Of a stretch of DNA of 64,000 bases, positions 1 to 11,500 are shown one piece after another. This DNA is from Aptenodytes patagonicus. Its lineage: Eukaryota; Chordata; Aves; Sphenisciformes; Spheniscidae. Where the stretch lies: NCBI RefSeq assembly GCF_965638725.1, contig NC_134982.1, positions 6,754,126 to 6,818,125 on the forward strand. Reading direction: 5' to 3'. Numbering within the stretch: the first letter of the stretch is position 1; each line of letters begins with the position of its first letter. The notes below the pieces were generated by a model. That model did no database searches, was not told the DNA's origin, and was given only the letters and a program-made list of their open reading frames with translations. The translations under genes and the position numbers were made by a program.

Positions 1-3000
1 TTTGGCATCTTTGTTTCTAACAGGACTGATAAAGAACTGGAATGAGTCTCCTTAAATTAACACATGATCTTTTTATACTCATTTCGAGTTTTTAGTCATT
101 ATTAACCTGTGCTACTGTGTATAACCCCTCCTTTTCCTCATCCTCCTTACTCCAGCCTGGTATTTCTCTTTCTCTTTCCTTCCCACACTCTCAGTGGTCT
201 TTCACATCCTCAGCTCTCTGTTCCCCCATTCTTCCTGTCCCCCCTCTCCAGTCAAGCACCTCATGAGCAGCTTTGCTTCTTGTTCTTGAAGAAGCCAATG
301 ACGTTTCTCTTCTCAAATCACCTTCTGGTCTACCTGCACTGTCTCATTCCAAAGCTGTTGTATTCTTCAAAGTAAGAGCTCCCAGAAGCAGAAGAGCTTC
401 CAGCAGGAGCTTTTAATCCATGTTTGACTTTGAATTTAAGGATGAAAAGTACTGTTTAACTGGGTTCTTAGGTCTCAAAATACCTCAGGTGAATTCACTT
501 CAGGATAGAGGGAAGGACCAGAAATAGAAACATTCATAAATATCATGCATTATGCCAAATTTCACAGAAAAATGAGAAGCTAAAATCATACTGAACTTAC
601 AGATGTAGGAAAGAAACATGTCTAGATCACCAAGGTTACCTAGGATCTCTTAACTTTGCCTCTTTAACCACAGAAAGTCTCACACTCCAACTGTCCACCT
701 GATGTGTGTTCCTAGGGCATTTGTGTTGACATCCCAGTTGAGAAGAATTACCAGTCCTTTGCTGGAGAAAAGTCTCCCTCTTTTCTCTGAATGTTGCCAT
801 ATACTTAAAATCTGTGGTAAATCTGTGGCCAGCTGCCCTGAACATTTGATCTTGAAGCTGTCGTTTCCAGTAGCCTGCATTTTTTAATTATGTGGATCTA
901 TTCTACATGCTCATTTATTTCTGTAAAACCAGTGTTCTGTATTCTTTGTTCCTCTGTGGTCCTTCCTGTACACTTATTCCTACGAAATAATTTCATTACT
1001 ATGAAATAACAGTATCAATACAGAGACAAACAATAACAGGTTGGCACTGCAGAATAGCAAGCTCAATATATGTCCTCCTCAAAACTTTTAACAGAGCAGA
1101 AGGGAAGAAAAACAGATGGCTTTGCAGCATGACCAGAAGGTTAACAAAGCTAGGCCTTTTCCAATGAGCTATAAGATCATTGTTGCTTTTCTTTCTAGAT
1201 CAATATTGATCATATGTTCCAATTTCATTCAGATATTGAATTTGTTTTATTGGGCAAACAGCTGCAGTCTCCGTTCCCTGTCCCTTAGCAAATATTGTTT
1301 CAAACTTCTTTTGAACTCACATTGCACAAGTGTGACTCTGCTGCTCTCACAACAGCTTTTCCATTGTGTGATGGATCCAGGATCATGTAACTGGTCCAAA
1401 CACAAGCTGACATACCAGTTTTATTGAAATATGCCTTCCCTGTGTCTTTCTCGCCATGTCAATGAATAACTCAGTGGTTCTCCTCCCATGGGCTGCGTAA
1501 CACTGATGGTCCACCATGGCAGTCAGGTCAGTTGTTGTCACTGGATGAGAAAACATACTACCTGAATATTATTTTCATAGTTAGGAATTAAAGTATATGG
1601 TTGTCCCCCAAACCAAAACACAGTAACCATTAAAACTAGAGGGCTAATAGTTGTCTGTCACCTCACTGGGGAATATTGGAGCTGATCATTCTTCTTCAAT
1701 CACAGCCATAATCTGCTTTGCTTTTTTTAATTATGACTTTTCTCAGAAATAAATGATGTATGAATACAGACCTTTTGAGCACCACTTCACTTGACTTTCT
1801 TCAGTTAATAATCTCCAATCTATTTCCTGTGGTGTCTTGTCATTTTTGTTTGCAGAAACAGAAAGAGCAGATATAGAACAAAATGGGCATAAAGTCAGAA
1901 AAGGTATAGCCATAGGTAAACTAATGTCACAGAACTGAAGACATATAACTCCAGTCATTTCTATTTACATAAAGAAGAGCATGGGAAGAAAGATCACTGC
2001 CATTTGGAATGTGGTTGTTTGAGCACTTTGGGAGTTGGAGATAACCATGGTCCCGAAGCAGCTGGGAAGTGATACTACGCAGAAGTATCCCCACTTCACA
2101 CTGGTTTCAGGATTTCAGTCTGTTTTCTTAAAATTATAACTCATCTGAAGCATTAGAAAGATCTCTTCAAAATCATATTTTTTAATGTTTTGAAATGTTT
2201 AGATTTCAACTTTTGTTTTAAAATTATAATATAGAGGAAGAAGCATAGCTTTGAGCAGTTCCTTCAAAAACATGCTCAAAACATTCACTCCAAAATGTCT
2301 AAAAAGGATGCCAAAATATTGTCAGACTTCATCCCTTCACCCAACTCCTTCCTCGCAGTTTCTCTGAAACAGTGTTCTCATAATGTAAAGACACATTTTG
2401 ATTCCTGTGGAACTGCATTTTATTACAGAAAGTGTTCCGCTAATTTTTTAACCATGAATTCTGGGAACAATGTTTCAGGAAGTTTTAATACCCCAACCAA
2501 ACAAATAATCTTTTGAGGTTGGTTGATCAAAGTTATTCCAGATCCTCTGCAAAGCTAGTCCTGTGAAATACCAAGAGTTTTTCAGAAACATGAAAAAGTA
2601 AAGCATATATTTTACCATCTACTCCATTTATTTATTTTTTTATTTTATTGATATATCTTGTTTTTTCTCCAAAGTTGGACTTTATTAAGCTATTTTTAGA
2701 AAATGTAGGAGGGTTTTTTTGGAATTCAAATATTTTTTTTGTCTTTTAAAAACCAGAGCCTCTTGGTTTTAAAAATTAAAAAATGTATAGCTTAATTTTT
2801 CTTTTGTAGATTATACGCTATATCAAAAGTTTCCATAGGAATTTATTAAAAAGGATAATTTCCCGACCAGCCTCAAGCCTGTGTGTGTTCCCAAGGATAA
2901 TTAAGCATGACTCCACAGTCACCCTAAAGTTCATATTACTGCATATTTCTGCTTGGAACCTCATGGCTATATATAGTAACCCTACAATTTCTTCTTTAAT

Positions 3001-4873
3001 GTCAAATATGAGGCTTCTCCAAACACCTCCTAATTTTACCTTGGTTGTTCAGTTTGTCTGGGGGGCATTTGATTAAGTAGGCTTTAAGGATATTCTCTAG
3101 CAAAAAACCCAACCACCTTTTCTTGTCCTGATTTCTGCTCTTAACATTTTACCATCTATAAGAAGAGACAAACTTCAAGTGACCCTCAGAACAATTCTTA
3201 GAAAGACTATAGCAAAAACTGCAAATGCTGTTAGACTATATAACATAGGCTGAGAAAGCATCTACCTGAAAGGCCTATAGTCACCAGAATACTCACAGAA
3301 AGCTAACACACTTGCAAAAGGAGCCCAAAGTCCACGAAACAAATGACTACAGAAGTAATCAGCAGGTATAAGCATTTCTAATTTACTTGCAGACATATAC
3401 TGAAAATTGCAAAGCTTTGCCTCTCAATACGAAGGAGGACAGACTTAAAGTGATCTGTTTTCCCATCACCCCCCCAGCGTCCTTGCATCTGTAGAAATGC
3501 ACATACAGATGAACAAAGCTTTCGTATTCAAAGCCACCCACTGAACGTGAGACTCATAAAATTTGACAGATATAAAAATGGAGGAAATAACCATTACATT
3601 CTGATACATTACTGAAGACACGCAAACAGGGAACGGACCAACTAGGTTAAGTATTGGTATAAATTAAACAGAAAGCACATTTGCTCTAGCACTGGCCTTT
3701 CAAATTGAGAGTGATGGCATGATTAAATAATTGAACCGTCTCACCTTGCACAGTCAGACAGAATTCCAATAGGAATAATTACTCCAAAATGGATATGAAG
3801 GCAAATCAAGCTCTTCGCCAGCTAATACAGCAGTCTGCAACTTGGCTTTTTGCTGCCTTGTGGACGAAAGTGGGATCAGGATCAACAGGTTGTTTTTCTT
3901 CAATTTTGCAAATGTGTCAATTACTTCATTAGGGTTGATCCCTTCATCAGTAATTTTCTTCATGACGACAAGGTTTGGTTATTGCTCACATCACGTAATG
4001 CTACAATAAGATGCCCTTAAATAGTTCTCGTAAGAATAAATTCCTGGGTTTGCCCAACAGATAATTTAAAGCCCAAGCATCAGATCTGTCATCTTGAAGG
4101 CCTTCTTTCCTGAAGTCCCTGTCATGAGGTCTGGACATTGTACATGACATGTAAGCAACACCAGTCATGCCATCCAAAGCTCTCCCATCACTTAGGTAGG
4201 CATGTCCCATCCCGTAACCACACAAGCCTCACAATGGTCATGTGAGAGTGCATACATAGCCACATGAGCCGCAGCACGGGACTCTATGAAAGTCTACAAC
4301 TGAAATCTAACTTCATATAAATTGTTCTTAAAAAATTCCAGTGAAAAATTTTGTTAAGAATTGGCTGCCTTAGTTTTCATATCCCTTGAGTTTTGAAATA
4401 TCAGTCTTTTTTGCTGAAAATTAAGCTGATGTACTCTTCTTCTATAGCATTTTGGTATTCAAAAGTGCACTTAGGAGGGTTTCTGCCTGTGTACCTGTGA
4501 TTACAGGTACGCAAGACCTTCCTTTCCTTCTCCTTTACCATCACCATTGTTTCTTGATTATCATTGGCTTCACTGAGCCCAGTTCCTCCAGTCTTCTGAA
4601 TTTAGTGGACTGTAGTTTCAACTTTTCTCCTTAATTTTCTGATTAAACTGCTTTTTCTTCATAGTAAGTATAAGTATATTCAGTTATTCTTCCCAGCCTC
4701 ATGGGAGAAGTAAAGAATCGTTCTCTTTCTCTAGCTATCTGCCTAACTCCATCCCCTTTAAATGCATCAAGAACATTATTTACGATCATTGAAGCTTCTC
4801 TGCATCAGGGAGCTCTTCTGATGTTATTGCTGTGGTTCTTCCTCTGCACTGAATCTTTCTTTACTGTTGCTTT
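1..4873. other. Non-coding interval, no gene recognised
   Basis: All frames are broken by frequent stops and no conserved protein motif is seen. The segment at about 110-251 is strongly pyrimidine-rich on + and ends in CTCTCCAG, a good splice-acceptor lookalike. Positions 2620-2760 hold A/T-rich low-complexity DNA. Two adjacent minus-strand frames at 3754-3963 and 4001-4225 have a protein-like composition but match nothing I know. The rest is featureless to the eye. Confidence 0.7.
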
Positions 4874-5448
4874 AATCATAGAATCATAGAATCATAGAAT
4901 CATTGAGGTTGGAAAAGACCTCTAAGATCATCGAGTCCAACCGTCAACCCAACACCACCATGCCCACTAAACCATGTCCCTAAGCGCCTCATCTACACGT
5001 CTTTTAAATACCTCCAGGGATGGGGACTCAACCACTTCCCTGGGCAGCCTCTTCCAATGTTTAACCACTCTTTCAGGAAAGAAATTTTTCCTTACATCCA
5101 ATCTAAACCTCCCCTGGCACAACTTGAGGCCATTTCCTCTCGTCCTATCACTTGTTACTTGGGAGAAAAGACCAACACCCACCTCGCTACAACCTCCTTT
5201 CAGGGAGTTGTAGAGAGCGATGAGGTCTCCCCTCAGCCTCCTTTTCTCCAGGCTAAACAACCCCAGTTCCCTCAGCCGCTCCTCAGAAGATTTGTTCTCC
5301 AGACCCCTCACCAGCCTTGTTGCCCTTCTCTGGACACGCTCCAGCACCTCGACGTCCTTCTTGTAGTGAGGGGCCCAAAACTGAACACAGTATTCGAGGT
5401 GCAGCCTCACCAGTGCCGAGTACAGGGGCACGATCACTTCCCTACTCC
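4874..5448 (-). mobile_element. CR1 LINE, 5'-truncated, 3' end intact, young
   Basis: This is a CR1 non-LTR retrotransposon copy in reverse orientation. Its 3' end is at the left: three CATAGAAT octamers (4877-4900; ATTCTATG on the element strand) followed by the conserved 3' UTR block that includes GGTTGGAAAAGACCTCTAAG and GAGTCCAACC. The body runs through the 3' part of ORF2 and stops abruptly near 5448, as expected from incomplete target-primed reverse transcription. The ORF2 tail is uninterrupted for 156 codons, so the copy is little decayed. Its 3' 140 bp is nearly identical to the fragment at 25303-25445 (by eye, five substitutions and one 2-nt gap), so both belong to one subfamily. No convincing target-site duplication is visible, which is usual for CR1. 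Confidence 0.95.
4967..5437 (-). pseudogene. CR1 ORF2 C-terminal fragment, open frame
   Basis: This is an open reading frame of 156 codons inside the CR1 copy, encoding only the region downstream of the reverse transcriptase catalytic core. Recognisable landmarks in order are [16 protein letters not shown] (about residues 6-21), [15 protein letters not shown] (about 33-47), [18 protein letters not shown] (about 55-72), TRGNGLKL (about 94-101), [19 protein letters not shown] (about 124-142), and [10 protein letters not shown] before the TAG stop. The native ORF2 start, endonuclease and catalytic RT motifs are missing because the element is 5'-truncated. The apparent Met start is an internal methionine (a usual REVI-V-LYSAL context), not a real initiator. 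It cannot make an active enzyme. Confidence 0.9.
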
Positions 5449-8241
5449 ATGAGAATGAGTAATGACCCCTTCCTGAACAAATGTTAGTAACTATTCTACA
5501 TTCTCAATCTCTTTTTCAGTTCTGCAGCTTGGTATTGATTCAGGTTTTATTTTGGTTGTGGTTTTTTTTTTTTTCCTCTTCTTTGGAGTTTTCTGGTAGT
5601 TTTTCTTCTAATCAGTCCATGCGAGGTTCTTTTTCATCCTTCCCTCTCTCCTGGTGGTCCAACAGAAGTCTGAACTTGATCTTTCTGCGTTCCTGGTCAA
5701 CCCAAATTCTTACCACCATCTTAGCATCCTTGATGTTTTTCTATCCATCTGCATCTTGGTGCTCGAAGAGTTTGAAAAAAAATGAATTCTCTGTACGTTA
5801 ATTGTTGAAGAGAAGAGGCCAATGTCACTTTGCGGATTTGTTTGTTTACACAAAGCAGGGTGTATGGAGGACAGCTGTAACTGCTACTTTCTTTAAACCA
5901 CGTATAAATATTCCCAAGATAGTTCAGTACACTGAAAAAGTAAAACACAGTGGAAATTTTTTCCTTTCTTTCTTGTTTCCCATCATTCCAAACTGCAATT
6001 ATATCTTCACTCAGTGTCCTAACAGCTTAGTCTGTGCAACAGTTGCACCCTGAGGAGAGGTGGAGACCTCACATTCACGTCTCTGCAGTTAGATCGGAGA
6101 CTATATCACTGGAAGCAATCCTGCATGAATAGAGGGACGGGGATAGGTAATCTCACTGTTCTCTCTTCTCCCTAACATCTAGGACTTTGGGATGCACTGT
6201 GTGTTCCTCCTCTCTTTGTGATATCTGTGACACTTTCCTGGGGACACAGCTGTTAACATGCCAGCCATGCAGCACTGCAAAGCAGAAATGTCTCTTGCTT
6301 TGGGAGTGCCTTGACAACGAGTCGACAAAAACAAAGATTGAGCTTCTTGGAGCAGTGGGCTAACATAGCAAATATTCACCTGCCTTTAAAGAAAAGGTAT
6401 TTAAACTCCACAGAGGTGGTCATACTTGCCACTGAAATCACCCAGGCAACCGCTGTTGCATGGCCTTCTCTTCATAAATGCCAGTTATTTTCAAGGTTTG
6501 ACACAGGGCAGTGAATAAGCTTTTAACATTTTTATCAGAATTATTGTTAAACAGAGAATCTTTTATGCTTTGTGTCATCTCTTATAGCCACAAACCACTC
6601 ATTTGTAGCTAGCAGTGATGGTGAATAGCCTACAAAAAGAAAACGTGCATAATAAGAGCTGCTTTGTTTACCTTGCAGTTCACTTATGGGTCTCCTTTGA
6701 GTTAAGAAGAAAGGAATAAGAAGGGGCCTGAGATCGAGAATTATGTCCTTTCTCTCCATCAGCTGCTCAGCTGGTATGGGAATAGATCCTCAACTGTGGG
6801 GATTTAGGGAACTAACAGTCTTTGATAACCTAGATCTTAGTTTCTGAAGCTTCATTTATGTTGCAGATAACTGTATGCTAGAGAGCAGTCCAACTCAGCA
6901 GGCAAATTTAAGGTTTTCCCTCCACTTGCACCAGGTGGTCATCTAAAAGCTAACCACTGTTACCCAAGTAACAGTAGACATTGAGGACAGCTGGCAAATT
7001 AGGCCTTACGGCTGCTTTTGAAACAGTGAGGGTGTAACCTTATGCCATAAATTTATTAAGAAGACAAAAGCAGTTCCCTGTAGAAGAGAATTATTGTCAG
7101 GATATCTCTAGCAATGATTCTTAAAAGCTGAAATCCATGTGAGTAATTAAGTACAGCTTGGTTTATGAAACAATAAAAAGCACATTCCATTTTTCAAAAG
7201 CCTTTGTCTTTAACACTAAGATGCTAATGACTTCACAAACTACCTATTGTTTTTCAAAGACTGATTCTAATCTGCATGAGATTAATTTCAAGATAAAGAC
7301 ACCTAAAGGCAGATGTTCATAGGTCAATGGAGATCTGCTTAGTACAGTCGGTGGAGCTTGAGCTATTCAGCAAACTAGCCGCTGGGGTCAGGCTTTAGTT
7401 ACCTACGTGCAGGCCTCTGGTGACATTTAAGAGGCTCTAGGGCATATAAAACATTTGCGGAGGTTGGTGACTGTCGTATGGGACCTGTGGGAGGCTCTAC
7501 CATTTTTCAGCAGCACTTACAAGTCGGATAGGCAACACCTGACAACATCTCAGATAGTTCTGGATACCTACATGTGAACAACTGAGCTGTAAATCCCCAT
7601 TGACCATAACAGGAGCTATATATGGACATCTACATCTATATTGGCTTTTTTAATCTGGTGCTAACTCTCATGCTAGTTGGCTCATTAAAGTTATTCAAGT
7701 AAGAAAAGGCTGGCTAAGCCAGTGGGCTGAGATTAGAGAGAACTGCCCTTAGTTTCCCAGTCAACAGTGTGTCTTCTGAAATGTAAAAAACAGTGATTTA
7801 GTTTCTTTGGCTATATCTGTGCTCTTTGCAAAGCGCACAGCTCAAGCACATTGAGATTGTTTCAAAAACCTCGGGGCTAGCTGGCTTAAGCTCATTGCAT
7901 CTATATTGTGTGCAGAGGCAGAGCAAGAGCGGGAGTTGGTCCTTCTACTTGCTCCCCATTCAAAGCAGAAGATGAGTAAAATTTGGGTAGCTCAGACCAT
8001 CTGAGCGTTCATGTTGAATTCAGAACCAAGCCCAAGAAAACACAGGAATCTAGGTGTCACCACTGCTTTTCAGTTCTTTATCCATAAAGTAGGGATTTTG
8101 AAGGTTTGGCTTTTTAATTTCAACACGGTAATCTTTGTGAGGCTGTCTCAGCTTCGCACTATGTGTTTGTGCAAAAGAGCCCCAAGCACTGTTATAAACC
8201 TTCCTCCCCATCCTATAGATGAATCAGGCTCACAAATTCTA
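5449..8241. other. Non-coding interval, no gene recognised
   Basis: No coding region is supported. T-rich runs occur at about 5560-5580. At about 7320-7356 there is a segment resembling 51196-51232 on the same strand (see findings), which suggests an ancient dispersed repeat. Otherwise nothing is recognised. Confidence 0.65.
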
Positions 8242-8532
8242 CTAGCTCCATAGTGAGCTCCTCTTTGTGCTTTGACAAACAGTATCTTTAAATCCCTGTT
8301 TTTTTTCTGGTTTATGACTTAGCTGATTCCTCCATGGTGACTGCTGCCTCTTCTCAGGCCAAAGAGCAGTCTTTAACAGCCAGTCATCTTTTACCCAGCA
8401 GATGTGTCCGAACAGCTGGAACTCCCTTCTTATTTCCACATCAGTGACTCTCCCTTTTAACACATATTTTTGCTCATTGTCTCTTTTCTGGTATGCTTTT
8501 GCCAGCTGACCACATGAAGCTGATGGTAACAT
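8242..8532 (-). mobile_element. Fossil C-terminus of a non-CR1 LINE ORF
   Basis: The minus-strand frame reads RREFQLFGHICWVKDDWLL followed closely by KTALW. This resembles the R-[RQ]-x-x-[FL]-x-[WF]-x-GH-[VI]-x-R-[MV]-x-[DE]-[DE]-x-L-x-[KT] signature found at the C-terminal end of many non-LTR retrotransposon polyproteins. About 20 residues later a KQGFKDTV segment resembles the KRFKDTL stretch that follows in those proteins. The frame is open for 96 codons with no functional catalytic domain. CR1 lacks this signature, so the source is another LINE clade (an L2- or RTE-like element is possible; I cannot decide). Both ends are uncertain and no 3' tail is visible. Confidence 0.45.
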
Positions 8533-11500
8533 TTAATTTCAAAGGGCAGATGTCTTTGTGTGCCAGCTTATTCAAAGGTCTGTGTTTCTACCGCATGCAA
8601 TAGAATGAAGTGCATCCATATTTCAAACTGCTTTGTATTTTTGTGTGTGTCTGTAGAAAGATGACCTTGCCTCTGCATTGCTGTAATACAACAAATAAAT
8701 AACAGAATCCAGAGATGGGAGAAGTAAAATGCTTATTCAAATCGTGGGTTTATTATAGGAAAATACTTCTAAATTGTATTTCTTAAAATCAGGAAAGAGC
8801 AGTAAGATGGCATGGTATTTTCACACTTACCTAGCATCTCATTTTGTTAGTAATGCCTCAGTTATTGAATTCCATTCAGTGCATAATCAGGTCCAAAGCT
8901 ATTTCTCCAAGTCAGGGTTGGGGCACCAGACACTTAAAGAGGACACAGTTGGTTAATCGTGCCTTCCAGCTGTATCTGAAATCACAGAAGGTGTTGTCTA
9001 TTTGCTTGTATTAGCACATCAATGAACTGCTAGCTGTTCTTTGAAGAGTTCTGCAGACATCAGAATTAGCTATCAGCCACTTTAATAGGCTAATGGTAGC
9101 TGACTGTGTTTTTTCCTAAAGCAAGCAGTAACAAGAGTAGCATTTTTGCTCTTAGCTTATGCACGCAGCAGAAGTGAAATAGCTGGGCGCATCAATTTGC
9201 CTGCACACTTCTTAAAACACATTAATGATATCCTGTATTGAAAAAATAAGCCAAAACTGTGCTCGCATTTTTTCCAGCTGAATAAACTTTAAAAGTATTA
9301 CAATATTCCCAACTAAAACATCAAGGGGAAAAAAAAAAATCAAACCCCAAGAAATAAAAAGAGATTGCAAGGTCATAACAAAAACCCCAACATGACCAGT
9401 TACAGGAGTTGCAAAAGCCTAAGGCATAAGCTTAATCATTTGTATTTTTGGTACAATGGGACTTTTTGATGGGTTATCACAATGATGCCAAGTATATTGG
9501 AAATTGGTTGTACTGTAAAACTCTGATCCTTCAGAAAACAACCCTGATAGTCACCTAAAATCTACTAAGGCATGCAACAGCCTTCTTAACTCACCAGTGC
9601 CTTGGTTTGAGTTAAACCTGCATCTGCAGCTGTGTTTCCTCTGAGGTCCTAGGTAAGGGTCAGGCTTTTGCTTTTGCTTTTTGACTGTCTGATTTTTATA
9701 TTTGATTTTCAAAGGAAAATTGAATTCTCAAGTCCCTGCATTATCCATGCACTCGGGGCATTTAAAAATAACCCAGCACTGATATCCAAGATAAAACTGT
9801 GAGTGCTGGCAACAAGCTATTTACATAGATCACAGTTCAGAGCTTCAGTCTGCTATAAAGGAGGCTTTACTCACACAAGTATCCTTAGAGACATCAATAT
9901 AATGGATAACCTTGTATAAGGGTTACTAAACCACCAGTGAGAAGACATGCATTTGGATAATAGGAACAGAAATATTTATTCTGATTTGTAATTTTAGGAT
10001 CCTCTTTTTTTCTAGCTACAAATGAAATGGTACAAGTTCATGCAGAAAACAGAAGTCCAATTAAATTCTTGGACTTCCCCATAATATTGTTCAAAGGTAA
10101 TATAAACAGGGACAAAGCCCAAGTTTATTTAAAACATACATAGTTTCACTGAGTACAGTGAAAAGCCAGTTTGCACCAAATGGGGATCTAAACTATGCCA
10201 AGAAATAGTCGTGTTCCTTCACACTAATAGCTCTTGCCTTGCAGACCCACCTGCAAAGCACCTGTCATAAAGGAGAGTCTGTTTCTGAACGTTCAACCCC
10301 AAAAAACACAGCCATCTTATTTACCCTTTCATTTTATACTCTGGTAAGGAGTACAAATCTTAGCTGGGACTTCCTTGCATCAAAACAATAACGTGAAACT
10401 GGAATCCTTAAACTATCCTTTATTGACAATTAAGTTAACTGAGTTTAATGTACAGCTTTTGCTGTGACAGGACTGGAAGAAAGGGAACCAACCTGACAAA
10501 AGGCAACACAGAGCAAAAAGGTTAAATTCTGGCTGAGTGGAATCAAAGTGAAACACCCATGTGCTTCAGAAAGGGTAGGATTTCACCCTGGAGCTTTATG
10601 AGAGTAAGAGATGGAAAACATGCCCTGACTTATGAGAGAGGGGAGAGTCTCACAGGTAACTTTTGTTCTCCTTCATGTAGTGAAACCTCTGCTCACTTAA
10701 GATACTTGATTTATTTTAGAGCTGCTTTTAGCTGCGGTTGCAGGCTGAGAATGCTTCAGAAGATGACAAGGTTGCTAATGCTCAAAACCCGAGTGTAGCA
10801 TGTGGGAGACACACGCCTTTATACATACAAAGGTGCAATGAGGTATGATATGGACTTTTCAAGGGATCAAGGTGCCCATCAAGTCAAGAGCATACATTTT
10901 CTACAAAACCCCCAAAGACCTATTTGCTACTTAACCTGCTGAAAGCCCTTAACCTTCTGTCCCACATTCTCCTAGAGTTTCCTTCACATTTGAAGGTTTC
11001 CAACTACTTCTCTCACTCCAAGGAGGATTTTCAGTGAAATTACCTTTCACTCTCTTAGCTTAACTCCACCTTCCTCTTGTCAAAACTCCTGGTCATACTA
11101 GTGATGGTAGACCACCTCCTCCTGCCTACTGGGCAACCACCTGCATCTTCCCAGTGATTGGGATAGCCGTTTCCCCTGAATTTATCAAGCCTGCAAAAGA
11201 TTACATAGCGTGCATCCCATTAAACTTGTAAGACTTCAGCCACTGACACCTGACAAATCATTAGCTCCTGTTCTACACAGAAAGTCAAAGGATGCTGGAT
11301 GGTTAATCGGCTATCTCTTTAAACGCGTTGAAGAAGATATTTAAACAGCAGTTAATGGAGAGCCCACTCTCCTGACAGTCAGATGGTGAGCTGTGTGGCT
11401 TAATATCACTGGTGGCTCCAAAATGTGTTTTACTTTGTCAGTGAAAGAACCATATTATATTGACTTTTTAAGCATTGAATATCATTACTCCTATTAATAT

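Noticed and set aside
3754..4225. Two adjacent minus-strand open frames (69 and 74 codons) with mixed, protein-like composition
   Set aside because: They are in different frames, have no recognisable motif, no poly(A) tract and no convincing splice sites. A decayed retrocopy cannot be excluded but is not supported.
5057..5452. 131-codon + strand open frame
   Set aside because: It is antisense to the CR1 at 4874-5448 and arises from the conserved CR1 sequence.
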